Below, piece after piece: positions 51,947 through 63,070 of a DNA stretch of 64,000 nucleotides. The notes beneath the pieces were generated by a model. The model searched no databases. It saw only the letters and a list, made by a program, of their open reading frames with translations, and was not told the DNA's origin. Each line of letters opens with the position of its first letter. Position 1 is the stretch's first letter. A program made the translations under genes and the position numbers. The DNA comes from Vibrio ulleungensis (GTDB lineage: Bacteria; Pseudomonadota; Gammaproteobacteria; Enterobacterales; Vibrionaceae), in assembly GCF_016900875.1 (NCBI RefSeq), contig NZ_JAFEUM010000008.1:1-64000 (forward strand), written 5' to 3'.

Positions 51947-52285
51947 ATGAAAATAGCTATGATTTTGGCAGCCAGTTTGGTTGCTAGTACTTCTTCGTTC
52001 GCCAGTCTGCAATCGACCAGTTCGAGTGCAGACTTAACCACTCATACAGTGGCATCTCAAGCCAAAGCTAGGGCTCTAGCGGCTGAATATGTGGCGTCAC
52101 TGAGCGCGATGAGTGGGGCTGAGTTGAGTAAAAAACTTCCGCATTACCACGGTGGAATCGACGTTGACTCCTTTTCGCTCACCAATACTAAGATTATTAC
52201 CGTAATTGATCTTTCTAATGGTGGCGTGCCAGCCTACAAAGGCATGATCGATGTCGATTATACCTATCAATATGATGCTAAGTAG
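51947..52285 (+). CDS. DUF3316-like periplasmic protein, copy 7 (most diverged)
   Basis: 112 residues with a signal peptide (near SFA-SL). LSKKLPHYHGGIDVDSFSLT and VPAYKGMIDVDYTYQYDAK keep the LP..H and IDVDYTY landmarks of the family. The ATG follows CAGAGGATGAAATGAT. Last member of the array. Confidence 0.75.
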   Translation: MKIAMILAASLVASTSSFASLQSTSSSADLTTHTVASQAKARALAAEYVASLSAMSGAELSKKLPHYHGGIDVDSFSLTNTKIITVIDLSNGGVPAYKGMIDVDYTYQYDAK

Positions 52286-52345
52286 TCAGTCTACCTAGCA
52301 TAGTGTTGGTTCGGGACTTAAACCCGATGACGCGAACATAGACCC

Positions 52346-52804
52346 TTAGAACTCATTGTCAGTCACTTCATCGATAATGGGTTCTACTTCTTCTTGGAGC
52401 TCTAAAAGATTAATCGCGATGGTAACAAAGTCTGAGTCTGTGATGATTCCGACCAGTTTTTTATGAGATACCACAGGTAAACAACCCACTTTGTGTTTTT
52501 GCATGTACGTTGCGCTTTCTCTTAATCCAGCTTGAGGGGCGACGGTCATTACGCTTTTACACATTGCTTCACCTAGAGGCGTGCTGAGTGTGTACTTATT
52601 CAAGGATTCGTCTTCGTGAAGACTGGACTCTTGAGCTGCGAGGATGTCTCGCTGAGTCACTAGACCTAATAATTCTCCTTCTGCAGTCACAACAGGTACG
52701 TGACGAATATCTTTCTCATGCATGAGCTGCTTTGCGTCGGCTAAAGAATTTGAACGCAGCAATGAATGAGGATTACGAGTCATGAGCTCTTCAATTTTGA
52801 TCAT
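52346..52804 (-). CDS. Tandem CBS-domain protein
   Basis: 152 residues made of two CBS domains (about 1-60 and 78-135): [41 protein letters not shown], then [30 protein letters not shown] and [12 protein letters not shown]. Such stand-alone CBS pairs bind adenine nucleotides and regulate other proteins. It is divergent from queA with its own promoter region. Confidence 0.9.
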   Translation of the reverse strand: MIKIEELMTRNPHSLLRSNSLADAKQLMHEKDIRHVPVVTAEGELLGLVTQRDILAAQESSLHEDESLNKYTLSTPLGEAMCKSVMTVAPQAGLRESATYMQKHKVGCLPVVSHKKLVGIITDSDFVTIAINLLELQEEVEPIIDEVTDNEF

Positions 52805-53016
52805 CTCAACCTCCTAAATCACTTCCATCGACACTAAAACCAAACGTTTTAGTATTGGGAGATATTTCCACTATAGTGTTTTTAGCGCCAACAAGGTTGG
52901 AAACGGATCACAGTGATAAGAGTAAATTTGTCGTAATCGAACCACTCTTTGATGAACATCAAATTGAAAATGGGTATACTGCCCATCGCTTAATTAACCA
53001 ACCAGATTTTAACACC

Positions 53017-54072
53017 ATGCAAGTATCTGATTTTCATTTCGATCTCCCTGACGAGCTGATCGCTCGCTATCCGACCGCTGACCGTACAGCCAGTCGTTTA
53101 CTGCACCTGCAAGGCAACAGTGGGCAATTGGATGATAAGCACTTCACCGACATTTTATCCCTTGTCAATGAAGGTGATTTATTGGTGTTCAACAACACAC
53201 GTGTGATCCCAGCCAGACTGTTTGGTAAAAAAGCCAGTGGTGGGAAAATCGAGGTTTTGGTTGAGCGCATGTTGGATGAGCATTCGCTGCTAGCGCATGT
53301 TCGTTCCTCAAAATCACCAAAACCCGGCACATTGTTGTATCTCGGTGATGAAGAACAGTATGAAGCGGAAATGGTTCAGCGACATGGTGCGCTGTTCGAA
53401 ATCCGGTTTACCTGTGATAAAGCGGTCCTGCAAATATTGAATGAGGTAGGGCACATGCCATTGCCCCCTTATATAGACCGTCCTGATGAAGACGCCGATA
53501 AAGAACGTTATCAAACGGTGTATAACAAGGTGCCTGGTGCAGTCGCTGCGCCTACAGCTGGCTTGCATTTTGACGATGAAATTTTAGAAAAAATCAACGC
53601 TAAAGGCGCCGAGTTTGCTTACGTTACATTGCATGTCGGTGCCGGGACATTTCAGCCGGTAAAAGTGGACAATATTAATGACCACCATATGCACGCTGAG
53701 TACGTTGAAGTCCCAGAAGATGTTGTGCAAGCCATCGCGCAAACGAAAGCGCGAGGTGGTCGAGTGATCGCTGTAGGAACCACTTCAGTGCGTTCACTAG
53801 AAAGTGCCGCACAGAGTGCATTAAAAAACGGTACTGAGTTGGTACCATACTTCGATGACACCGAAATCTTTATTTTTCCAGGTTATCAATTTCAAGTGGT
53901 GGATGCGTTATTGACGAACTTCCACCTACCAGAATCTACATTAATCATGTTGGTGAGTGCATTTGCGGGTTACGACCACGTACTGAACGCTTACCGACAT
54001 GCTGTCGAACAACAATATCGCTTCTTCAGTTATGGCGATGCGATGTTTGTGGAAAAACAGCACAGCAACTAA
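53017..54072 (+). CDS. queA: S-adenosylmethionine:tRNA ribosyltransferase-isomerase QueA
   Basis: 351 residues from the ATG at 53017 ([19 protein letters not shown]), the family start; the frame stays open 54 codons further up but that extension is foreign to Que[36 protein letters not shown] and [14 protein letters not shown] [13 protein letters not shown] are conserved. It makes epoxyqueuosine from preQ1 in tRNA. Next to tgt, the preceding enzyme of the pathway. Confidence 0.95.
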   Translation: MQVSDFHFDLPDELIARYPTADRTASRLLHLQGNSGQLDDKHFTDILSLVNEGDLLVFNNTRVIPARLFGKKASGGKIEVLVERMLDEHSLLAHVRSSKSPKPGTLLYLGDEEQYEAEMVQRHGALFEIRFTCDKAVLQILNEVGHMPLPPYIDRPDEDADKERYQTVYNKVPGAVAAPTAGLHFDDEILEKINAKGAEFAYVTLHVGAGTFQPVKVDNINDHHMHAEYVEVPEDVVQAIAQTKARGGRVIAVGTTSVRSLESAAQSALKNGTELVPYFDDTEIFIFPGYQFQVVDALLTNFHLPESTLIMLVSAFAGYDHVLNAYRHAVEQQYRFFSYGDAMFVEKQHSN

Positions 54073-54169
54073 GCTTTGCTCAATTATTCGAGTGCTAGCA
54101 GCATGCTAGAGAGTATCGCTACAACTTGGTTGTAGCACTTTTCGCAAGGAATGCGACCGCTCACGAACG

Positions 54170-54192
54170 AGGGTAGACCTTCGGTCTTCCCT
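54170..54192 (+). promoter_or_regulatory. Hairpin between queA and tgt
   Basis: AGGG-T-AGACC/GGTCT-T-CCCT with a TTC loop and only a short T-rich tail; could be a weak terminator or processing site in the queA-tgt transcript. Confidence 0.35.
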
Positions 54193-54200
54193 TTGGTTAA

Positions 54201-55364
<1,164 letters not shown>

Positions 55365-55486
55365 GTGATCAAATTCACATTACGTTATTAAATAAAATTG
55401 AGGCGAAGCGGGCTAGACCTTGAAATCTGGTATGCTTGGCCTCACTTTTTAGTTTTCTACTTAAATATTATAAAAGGAACAACCCA

Positions 55487-55822
55487 ATGAGTTTCTTCAT
55501 TTCTAATGCTCACGCAGCAGCTGAAGGCGCACCAGCAGGTGGCGGTTTTGAAATGCTAATCATGCTTGGTATGTTTGGCCTGATTTTCTACTTCATGATT
55601 TTCCGTCCACAATCAAAGCGTGTGAAAGAGCACAAGAACCTAATCTCGTCTATCTCAAAAGGCGATGAGATCCTAACCTCGGGTGGCCTTGTGGGTAAAG
55701 TGACTAAGATTGCTGATGACAACGACTTCATCTCAATCGAGCTTAACCAAAACAATGAAATCATGATTAAAAAGGATTTCGTGTCTAACGTACTGCCTAA
55801 AGGTACGCTTAAGTCTCTATAA
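55487..55822 (+). CDS. yajC: Preprotein translocase accessory subunit YajC
   Basis: 111 residues from the ATG at 55487 (AAAGGA upstream). One membrane helix (about 20-42, LIMLGMFGLIFYFMIFRPQ) and RPQSKRVKEHKNLISSISKGDEILTSGGLVGKV. YajC belongs to the SecDF-YajC complex. 22 bases before secD. Confidence 0.95.
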   Translation: MSFFISNAHAAAEGAPAGGGFEMLIMLGMFGLIFYFMIFRPQSKRVKEHKNLISSISKGDEILTSGGLVGKVTKIADDNDFISIELNQNNEIMIKKDFVSNVLPKGTLKSL

Positions 55823-55843
55823 GAACAGCTAGAGGATCTTGCT

Positions 55844-57697
55844 GTGTTAAACAGATACCCACTATGGAAGTATATTATGGTGGCATTGATCATTATGATC
55901 GGTGCACTGTACGCGCTTCCAAATATCTACGGTGAAGATCCAGCGATACAAGTAACAGGGGCACGTGGTGCCTCTGTTGATTTGGCCACGTTGGATACCA
56001 TTACCGAAGTACTTGAAAAAGAAAGCCTTGCTACCAAGTCCGTTGCCTTAGAAGACGGTTCTATTCTTGTTCGCTTCCTCGATACCGACACTCAAATTGC
56101 TGCAAGAGACGTGCTATCCAGCTCACTTGATTCTGATTTGATTGTGGCGCTTAACTTGGCGGCTGCAACCCCTACTTGGCTTGAGTCAATTGGTGCCAAC
56201 CCAATGAAACTCGGTTTGGACTTACGTGGCGGTGTTCACTTCCTGATGGAAGTGGATATGGATGCGGCAATGTCTAAGTTAGTGGGTCAACAGGAAGAAG
56301 CATTTCGCAGTGAATTACGCGAAGACAAAATTCGCTATCGCGCGGTTCGTGCTCATTCTGACTCTGTGGAAGTGATTCTTCGCGATCAAGATCAGCTAGA
56401 CCAAGCGGCAAGATTGTTGAAAACCAATCACCCAGATATGGTTTTCACCGAGCAAACTTCTGCCGGCAACTTTGTGTTAAAAGCTGAGTTCACGGAAGCG
56501 CGTTTACAAGAAGTGCGTAACTACGCTGTCGAACAGAACATCACTATCCTTCGTAATCGTGTTAACGAGCTTGGCGTTGCCGAACCATTGGTTCAGCGTC
56601 AGGGGACCAGCCGAATTGTGGTCGAGCTACCAGGTGTTCAAGACACGGCTCGTGCTAAAGAGATCTTGGGCGCTACCGCGACGCTTGAATTCCGCGAAGT
56701 GGATGACACAGCAGACCTTGTAGCCGCAGCCAATGGTCGTGTACCTGCGGGTAGTGAGATTAAGTATGATCGTGACGGTCGTCCAGCTGTATTGAAGAAA
56801 CGCATTATTCTTGGCGGTTCGAGCATCACAGATGCAAGCTCAAGCACCGATGAATATGGACGCCCTCAGGTGAATATTTCATTGGACAGCGATGGCGGCA
56901 GTAAGATGTCTGCGTTCTCACGTCAAAACGTGGGCAAGCTAATGGCGACGGTCTTTGCAGAATACAAAGACAGTGGTAAGCGTACTGATGAAGGTAAAGT
57001 GATCTTGGATAAACACGAAGAAGTGATTAACCAAGCCACTATCCAAACCGCATTGGGTCGTAACTTCCGTATTACCGGCATCGATTCTGTTGCTGAAGCG
57101 CACAACTTAGCCTTGTTATTGCGTGCAGGTGCACTGATTGCCCCTATCTCCATTGTTGAAGAACGTACCATTGGTCCTTCAATGGGACAGCAAAACATCG
57201 ATATGGGTATCCAAGCCTGCTTGTGGGGTATGCTTGCGGTTATGCTATTTACCGCGTTCTACTACCGTAAGTTTGGCCTAGTGGCAAACCTTGCCCTTGT
57301 CGTTAACCTAGTGTTGATTGTAGGTGTCATGTCTATGATCCCAGGTGCGACTATGACCCTACCGGGTATTGCAGGTATTGTACTGACCGTTGGTATGGCA
57401 GTGGATGCGAACGTACTGATCTTTGAGCGGATACGTGAAGAGCTTAGAGACGGTCGCAACCCGCAACAAGCTATTCACCAAGGTTATGCGAATGCGCTAA
57501 GTACCATTGCCGACGCAAACGTCACTACGTTGATCACTGCAACCATACTATTTGCAGTGGGCACAGGGGCAATTAAAGGTTTTGCCGTGACACTGTCAAT
57601 CGGTATTCTAACCTCAATGTTTACAGCCATCATAGGCACCCGTTGTGTGGTGAACCTTATGTATGGTGGTAAGCGTATTGATAAGCTGTCGATCTAG
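55844..57697 (+). CDS. secD: Protein translocase subunit SecD
   Basis: 617 residues from a GTG start with AGAGGA upstream. One N-terminal helix, a large periplasmic P1 domain (about 30-440) with [15 protein letters not shown], then five helices with [30 protein letters not shown]. SecDF uses the proton gradient to pull proteins out of the translocon. Followed after 9 bases by secF. Confidence 0.97.
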   Translation: MLNRYPLWKYIMVALIIMIGALYALPNIYGEDPAIQVTGARGASVDLATLDTITEVLEKESLATKSVALEDGSILVRFLDTDTQIAARDVLSSSLDSDLIVALNLAAATPTWLESIGANPMKLGLDLRGGVHFLMEVDMDAAMSKLVGQQEEAFRSELREDKIRYRAVRAHSDSVEVILRDQDQLDQAARLLKTNHPDMVFTEQTSAGNFVLKAEFTEARLQEVRNYAVEQNITILRNRVNELGVAEPLVQRQGTSRIVVELPGVQDTARAKEILGATATLEFREVDDTADLVAAANGRVPAGSEIKYDRDGRPAVLKKRIILGGSSITDASSSTDEYGRPQVNISLDSDGGSKMSAFSRQNVGKLMATVFAEYKDSGKRTDEGKVILDKHEEVINQATIQTALGRNFRITGIDSVAEAHNLALLLRAGALIAPISIVEERTIGPSMGQQNIDMGIQACLWGMLAVMLFTAFYYRKFGLVANLALVVNLVLIVGVMSMIPGATMTLPGIAGIVLTVGMAVDANVLIFERIREELRDGRNPQQAIHQGYANALSTIADANVTTLITATILFAVGTGAIKGFAVTLSIGILTSMFTAIIGTRCVVNLMYGGKRIDKLSI

Positions 57698-57706
57698 GAG
57701 TTATTG

Positions 57707-58654
57707 ATGTTTCAAATATTGAAACCAGACATGATGATCGACTTCATGCGTTGGTCAAAAGGTGCATTTGTATTATCGGTTGTGGTAATCGGTGCAGCGT
57801 TATTTTCCCTGTCTACCAATTGGCTAAATTGGGGCTTGGATTTCACAGGCGGTACGTTAATTGAAGTAGGCTTTGAACAGCCTGCTGATCTTGAGCAAAT
57901 TCGTAGTTCGCTAGAAGCGAAAGGATTTGGTGATGCCACAGTGCAAAACTTTGGTTCTTCACGTGACGTTATGGTTCGCCTACGTCCTCGTGATGACGTT
58001 CAAGGTGAAGTGCTAGGTAACCAGATTCTCGATGCAATTAAAGAAGGTACTGGTGAGAGTGTAGAGATGCGCCGAATCGAGTTTGTTGGCCCTAACGTGG
58101 GTGACGAACTGGCTGAAGCAGGCGGCATGGCGATTATTGTATCGCTGATCTGTATCTTGCTGTACGTCTCTATGCGTTTTGAGTGGCGTCTTGCTGCAGG
58201 TGCTGTAATGGCATTGGCACACGATATTATTATCACTATCGGCGTGTTTTCGTTCTTGCAGATTGAAGTGGACCTAACCATCATTGCAGCCTTGTTGACG
58301 GTAGTGGGGTACTCACTCAACGATACCATTGTTGTGTTTGACCGTATTCGTGAAAACTTCCGTAAAATGCGTAAAGGTGAGCCTGCTGAAATCATTAATG
58401 GCTCAATCAGCCAGACATTAAGTCGTACCCTGATCACCTCAGCAACAACTTTGTTTGTTGTGATTGCACTCTTTACTCAAGGTGGTGCGAATATCCATGG
58501 ATTTGCAACAGCGTTGCTGTTAGGTATTATTGTTGGTACCTATTCTTCGATTTACGTTGCTTCTGCGTTGGCCCTAAAACTGGGTATCAACAAAGAACAC
58601 TTAATGCCACCACAAGTGGATAAAGAAGGCGCTGAATTTGACGAAATGCCGTAA
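57707..58654 (+). CDS. secF: Protein translocase subunit SecF
   Basis: 315 residues from the ATG at 57707 (TAGGAG six bases upstream; a TTG one codon earlier is in frame). Six helices and the conserved GLDFTGGTLIEVGF and VVGYSLNDTIVVFDRIREN. Partner of SecD in proton-driven protein export. The operon ends in a strong terminator. Confidence 0.97.
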   Translation: MFQILKPDMMIDFMRWSKGAFVLSVVVIGAALFSLSTNWLNWGLDFTGGTLIEVGFEQPADLEQIRSSLEAKGFGDATVQNFGSSRDVMVRLRPRDDVQGEVLGNQILDAIKEGTGESVEMRRIEFVGPNVGDELAEAGGMAIIVSLICILLYVSMRFEWRLAAGAVMALAHDIIITIGVFSFLQIEVDLTIIAALLTVVGYSLNDTIVVFDRIRENFRKMRKGEPAEIINGSISQTLSRTLITSATTLFVVIALFTQGGANIHGFATALLLGIIVGTYSSIYVASALALKLGINKEHLMPPQVDKEGAEFDEMP

Positions 58655-58681
58655 ATTCACATAAGTAATGGAATTATCAAG

Positions 58682-58713
58682 AGCGATCAGAGTTACCCTC
58701 TGATCGCTTTTTT
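58682..58713 (+). terminator. Terminator of the yajC-secDF operon
   Basis: AGCGATCAGAG/CTCTGATCGCT stem with T-run; only 20 bases before the fkpB start. Confidence 0.88.
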
Positions 58714-58731
58714 ACACAAAAGGATTCGAAA

Positions 58732-59166
58732 GTGACTCAAACCATTCAAGCAAACAGCGCCGTAACGCTGCATTTTGAAATTAAGTTAAAAGACGGCTCA
58801 GTTGCAGACAGTACTCACCAGATGGGAAAACCCGCTAAACTCATCATCGGTGACGGTAGTCTTAGTGATAACTTTGAATCCCATTTGTTGGGATTAACCG
58901 CAGGCGACAAGCGAGCGGTAGAACTTAGCGCAGAAGACGCGTTTGGTGCTCCTAATCCAGATAATATTCACCATTTAGAAAGAAGCCGTTTCAATAATGC
59001 TGATGAGCTCGAAGTTGGCGTCATCATGGCCTTTGCGGGTCCAGATGGCCAAGAGATACCAGGAATTGTTACTGAGCTTGTAGGCGACTCTGTCACCGTG
59101 GACTTTAATCACCCGCTCGCAGGACAAGACGTGATTTTCGATATCGAAATACTCGGTGTCGAATAA
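58732..59166 (+). CDS. fkpB: FKBP-type peptidyl-prolyl isomerase (FkpB/SlpA type)
   Basis: 144 residues, GTG start with AAAGGA upstream. VTLHFEIKLKDGSVADST, then the inserted flap AFGAPNPDNIHHLERSRF and NHPLAGQDVIFDIEILGVE near the end, the SlyD/FkpB layout without the His-rich tail of SlyD. It isomerises prolines and acts as a chaperone. The gene adjoins ispH as in E. coli. Confidence 0.9.
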   Translation: MTQTIQANSAVTLHFEIKLKDGSVADSTHQMGKPAKLIIGDGSLSDNFESHLLGLTAGDKRAVELSAEDAFGAPNPDNIHHLERSRFNNADELEVGVIMAFAGPDGQEIPGIVTELVGDSVTVDFNHPLAGQDVIFDIEILGVE

Positions 59167-59259
59167 TTTTTTAAGCCCTTTCGAGAGTTGAGCGTTCAAT
59201 TTTGGCAAGGTACACTGTGCCTCCATTGCTAAGCTACTCGGTGTACTATGAGCCAAACC

Positions 59260-60204
59260 ATGAAAATACTTTTAGCAAACCCACGCGGTTTCTGTGCAGG
59301 CGTAGATAGAGCCATCTCTATTGTTGAGAGAGCGCTCGAAATCTATCAGCCACCGATTTACGTTCGCCATGAGGTTGTTCATAACCGTTTTGTCGTTGAA
59401 GGACTTAAAGCCCGCGGTGCAGTATTTGTTGAAGAGCTCAATGAGGTCCCTGACGATAACATTGTGATCTTTTCGGCTCATGGTGTATCTCAAGCAGTGA
59501 GAGCCGAAGCAAGAGCGAGGCATTTAACGGTATTTGATGCGACATGTCCTTTAGTGACAAAAGTACATATGGAAGTGGCTCGCGCCAGCCGTAAAGACAC
59601 TGAAGTGGTGCTGATTGGTCATGCTGGTCACCCAGAAGTCGAAGGGACAATGGGACAATATGCTAGTGAAACAGGTGGAATGTATCTTGTTGAGACACCA
59701 GAAGATGTCGAAAAGCTACAAATTATTGATCCGACTAATTTGCACTTTGTTAGCCAAACTACATTGTCGGTAGATGAAACCGCATCAGTAATCGAAAAAT
59801 TGCGCAGTGTGTTCCCGCACATTCAAGGGCCTCGAAAAGACGATATTTGTTACGCCACGCAAAACCGTCAAGATGCGGTTCGCGTTTTGGCACCGCAAGT
59901 CGATGCAATGATTGTAGTCGGCTCGAAAAATTCGTCAAACTCAACTCGCCTCAAAGAGCTAGCAGAAAAATTAGGTACACCTGGCTACTTAACAGATTGC
60001 CCAGAAGACATCGAAACACATTGGCTAGATAATGTGAATGTTGTTGGAGTGACCGCAGGTGCGTCTGCACCAGAAGAGTTAGTCAATCAAATTCTGGCTC
60101 GGATTCAAGAGCTCGGCGCTACCGACGTTGAAGAAGTCCTTGGGCGTGAAGAAAATATGTTTTTCGAAGTTCCTAAAGAGCTAAAGGTAAAGCACGTCTC
60201 TTAA
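59260..60204 (+). CDS. ispH: 4-hydroxy-3-methylbut-2-enyl diphosphate reductase IspH
   Basis: 314 residues from the ATG at 59260 ([12 protein letters not shown] is the family start; the ATG at 59248 gives four more residues). The three Fe-S cysteines lie in [21 protein letters not shown] and [18 protein letters not shown] and [11 protein letters not shown] hold substrate histidines. Last step of the MEP isoprenoid pathway. Confidence 0.96.
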   Translation: MKILLANPRGFCAGVDRAISIVERALEIYQPPIYVRHEVVHNRFVVEGLKARGAVFVEELNEVPDDNIVIFSAHGVSQAVRAEARARHLTVFDATCPLVTKVHMEVARASRKDTEVVLIGHAGHPEVEGTMGQYASETGGMYLVETPEDVEKLQIIDPTNLHFVSQTTLSVDETASVIEKLRSVFPHIQGPRKDDICYATQNRQDAVRVLAPQVDAMIVVGSKNSSNSTRLKELAEKLGTPGYLTDCPEDIETHWLDNVNVVGVTAGASAPEELVNQILARIQELGATDVEEVLGREENMFFEVPKELKVKHVS

Positions 60205-60230
60205 TGTAAACACCTTTCTTAAGTATAAAT

Positions 60231-60276
60231 AAGCAGTTTTGACTACCGGAAGTGGATAGTGAAAGCTGCTTTTTTA
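60231..60276 (+). terminator. Terminator after ispH
   Basis: AAGCAG-TTTT/AAAG-CTGCTT stem with long loop and T-run. The remaining stretch to 60519 carries no gene; a small hairpin (AGCACA/TGTGCT near 60318-60336) has no clear role. Confidence 0.65.
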
Positions 60277-60519
60277 TTCCCTAAAGTAAATCTGTGATCA
60301 ATCTTGGCTATAATTGAAGCACATTTTTGGTGTGCTTTGTATGAAAAGTGAACGGCTTGTTTTCTTATAAATATCAAAACAGGAAAAAACTTCTCAAATT
60401 GATAATTAAGGTCAATATTATGCTGACTTTTTCTATTAATTAATTGCAATGACGTTAAAATCTGTGCCGGACGTAGTTCAATCGTCTACCGCCAATAAAT
60501 ATAAAATTACGGAGTTACC

Positions 60520-62079
60520 ATGAGTAACCAAGCTACAACTAACACAACAGTACAAAAAGCAAGTGGCATGGACCGCTTCCTAAATGTGATTGAGCGTGTC
60601 GGAAACAAAATTCCTGACCCAGCCATATTGTTCTTTTGGGCCCTGATCGCCGTTTGGGTTTTTTCTGCCGTTCTTTCTCAAGTTTCTTTTGATTTGGTCA
60701 ATCCGCGTACAGGCGATGCATTGGTCATCAATAACCTCCTCACAGGTGAAGCTCTCGCACACTTTCTTGCCAACATGGTCACCACCTTTACTAGCTTTGC
60801 TCCTCTAGGTATCGTGCTTGTCGCAATGTTGGGTGTCGGTGTTGCCGACTCTTCTGGTTTTATTACAACCGCATTGAAAAAAATGCTGAATGTAACGCCA
60901 GCCAAATTCCTGACGCCAATGTTGATTTTGGTGGCGATTGTTTCGCACACAGCAGCAGATGCAGGTTACGTTCTGGTCATCCCTCTGGGTGGTATTATCT
61001 TCCACGCTGCAGGTCGTCACCCTCTAGCGGGTATTGCTGCTGCCTTCGCCGGTGTATCGGGTGGTTTCTCTGCCAACTTTATCCCATCGGGAATTGATCC
61101 TCTATTAGCAGGTTTTACTCAAACAGCGGCTCAAGTTCTTGACCCTGATTATGTAGTAAACCCTCTTGCTAACATCTACTTCACAGGCTTGTCTTCAATT
61201 ATTATTGTTGCCATTGGTTGGTTTGTGACTGAGCGTATTATCGAACCACGTTTAGCCAAAACGCCAGTAGATGCAGATGCTGAGGAAGCGCCGGATCTTG
61301 GTTCAATTTCTGACAAAGAAGCAAAAGCATTCAAATACGCTGGTTGGGCTATGATGGCGGGCATCGCGCTATTGATTGCTGCAATCATGCCTGAAAACTC
61401 TGCGCTTCGTTCTCCTGACGGCGAAATTACAGCCTTCTCTGCACCACTGATGAAATCGATTGTGCCATTAATCTTCATTCTATTTATCATTCCTGGCATC
61501 GTATATGGCCGTGTGGTGGGTAAGTTCTCTAACAGCAATGACGTTATTAAAGCAATGTCTGACACTATGGGCACCATGGGTGCGTACATGGTTATGTCAT
61601 TCTTCTGTGCACAGTTCTTGGTGGCCTTTGGCCAATCAAACATTGGTACCATGTTGGCACTCTATGGTGCGGAAGGTCTTAAAGCTCTTAACCTTCCAGG
61701 ACAAGCAACCGTAGTCGGCATGATTCTCTTGACCGCTATGGTGAACTTGTTAGTTGGCTCTGCCTCTGCAAAATGGGCATTGATCGGTCCTATTCTTGTT
61801 CCTATGTTGATGGCTGTTGGTATTTCACCTGAATTGTCTCAAGCGGCATACCGTGTGGGTGATTCTGTGTCTAACATCATCTCGCCACTAATGGTATTCT
61901 TCCCATTAGTGGTTGTGTACTGTCAGCGTTACGTGAAATCAACGGGTATCGGTACGCTCGCATCACTGATGATGCCGTTCTCGATAGCGATGCTTATCGG
62001 TTGGAGTATCTTCCTACTGGCTTACTGGGCTCTAGGTATTCCATTGGGCATCCAAGCGCCTTACACTTACACCATGTAA
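60520..62079 (+). CDS. AbgT-family transporter
   Basis: 519 residues with about eleven helices. PDPAILFFWALIAVWVFSA, ADSSGFITTALKK, SHTAADAGYVLVIPLGG, GVSGGFSANF and VGDSVSNIISPLMVFFPLVV are the repeated signature segments of the AbgT family. Members import p-aminobenzoyl-glutamate or export sulfonamides using the proton gradient; which applies here cannot be told. Single gene with CGGAG ribosome site and its own terminator. Confidence 0.9.
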   Translation: MSNQATTNTTVQKASGMDRFLNVIERVGNKIPDPAILFFWALIAVWVFSAVLSQVSFDLVNPRTGDALVINNLLTGEALAHFLANMVTTFTSFAPLGIVLVAMLGVGVADSSGFITTALKKMLNVTPAKFLTPMLILVAIVSHTAADAGYVLVIPLGGIIFHAAGRHPLAGIAAAFAGVSGGFSANFIPSGIDPLLAGFTQTAAQVLDPDYVVNPLANIYFTGLSSIIIVAIGWFVTERIIEPRLAKTPVDADAEEAPDLGSISDKEAKAFKYAGWAMMAGIALLIAAIMPENSALRSPDGEITAFSAPLMKSIVPLIFILFIIPGIVYGRVVGKFSNSNDVIKAMSDTMGTMGAYMVMSFFCAQFLVAFGQSNIGTMLALYGAEGLKALNLPGQATVVGMILLTAMVNLLVGSASAKWALIGPILVPMLMAVGISPELSQAAYRVGDSVSNIISPLMVFFPLVVVYCQRYVKSTGIGTLASLMMPFSIAMLIGWSIFLLAYWALGIPLGIQAPYTYTM

Positions 62080-62096
62080 GTGCTAATCATTTAATT

Positions 62097-62123
62097 AAGC
62101 CCTGCATACGCGGGGCTTTTTTT
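62097..62123 (+). terminator. Terminator of the AbgT-family gene
   Basis: AAGCCCTGC/GCGGGGCTT imperfect stem with seven T. Confidence 0.8.
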
Positions 62124-62222
62124 ATGCCGGTACTTGATTAAATAGGTACCTTTATAATTAGGTGAACAGAGTATTAGAGGCACTTTTTAACGCCTGAAAT
62201 CAACTAAGCGAAATGAGCAGTC

Positions 62223-62729
62223 ATGACTAAGCAAAGTGAACAAGATAACGAGTACATGCGAAAAGCCATGTCCTTAGCCTCCCTAGCCGAGCAAGAGGGG
62301 GAAGTTCCTGTAGGAGCGTTGTTGGTTCGCAATAATGAAATCATTGCGACAGGGTGGAATAGAAGCATAGGGCAGCACGATGCCACCGCGCACGCAGAGA
62401 TACAGGTCATTCGCTCCGCAGGGGAGAAGCTTGAGAACTATCGCCTTACAGATACAACGCTGTACGTAACATTAGAGCCTTGTCCTATGTGTGCAGGGGC
62501 GTTGCTTCATAGTCGTGTAGGACGAATAGTCTTTGGCGCTTTTGATGGAAAAGCAGGCGCTGCGGGGAGTGTGTTAAATTTATTCGAGTCTCAGGCTGCG
62601 TATCACTATGCTGAGATAGAAGGGGGCGTTTTGGAACTTGAGTGTAAAGCGCAACTGCAAGCATTTTTTAAGCGCAGACGAAAAGAGAAAAAGGAATTGA
62701 GAGATAAACTAAAGAAAGGGGAACTTTAG
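62223..62729 (+). CDS. tadA: tRNA-specific adenosine deaminase TadA
   Basis: 168 residues. The zinc-deaminase motifs TAHAEIQVIRSA (HAE) and LEPCPMCAGALLHSR (PCxxC) are present, with a basic C-terminal tail (about 150-168) that binds tRNA. It converts A34 to inosine in arginine tRNA. Shares the terminator region with the small basic gene on the other strand. Confidence 0.95.
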   Translation: MTKQSEQDNEYMRKAMSLASLAEQEGEVPVGALLVRNNEIIATGWNRSIGQHDATAHAEIQVIRSAGEKLENYRLTDTTLYVTLEPCPMCAGALLHSRVGRIVFGAFDGKAGAAGSVLNLFESQAAYHYAEIEGGVLELECKAQLQAFFKRRRKEKKELRDKLKKGEL

Positions 62730-62767
62730 CAAACATCAGTCTTTCACCGATGTTTGCTTATTTTTTT
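62728..62767. terminator. Terminator between tadA and the small basic gene
   Basis: AGCAAACATC/GATGTTTGCT stem starting at the tadA stop and followed by TATTTTTTT. It faces the end of the small minus-strand gene at 62766. Confidence 0.85.
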
Positions 62768-62900
62768 ACTCTGCCAGAGAGGCGTAAGCGCGAGTGCGCA
62801 TAATAACTTTTTTCTTATTATTAGCTAACATACGTTTACGACGATTGGCAGATACGCTTTGTTTTACGAGACGCTTTGATAGCTTGCGTTTCATTCTCAT
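62766..62900 (-). CDS. Small, highly basic protein of unknown function
   Basis: 44 residues starting MRMKRKLSKRLVKQSVSANR, with about a third Lys or Arg and ending RTRAYASLAE. TTGGAGG lies seven bases upstream of the ATG, which makes it a convincing gene despite its size. The composition suggests RNA or ribosome binding. No family was recognised. It lies between convergent tadA and mltF. Confidence 0.75.
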   Translation of the reverse strand: MRMKRKLSKRLVKQSVSANRRKRMLANNKKKVIMRTRAYASLAE

Positions 62901-63070
62901 AATACAGCCTCCAACAATGTAGTCGATCGATAATCCTCACCCATTTGTATGGGCTTAAGAACACGTTTTAAAGCACAAATGTTACGAAAGGATGAATAAG
63001 AACCAAAGGATCTTAATCACATTCTACGGTAACAATAATGTAAAAGTTGACGCATTCGTGTGAACTCTAT

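Noticed and set aside
52855..53016. N-terminal extension of queA
   Set aside because: Open frame only; the family start MQVSDFHF is at 53017 and the extension has no conserved features.
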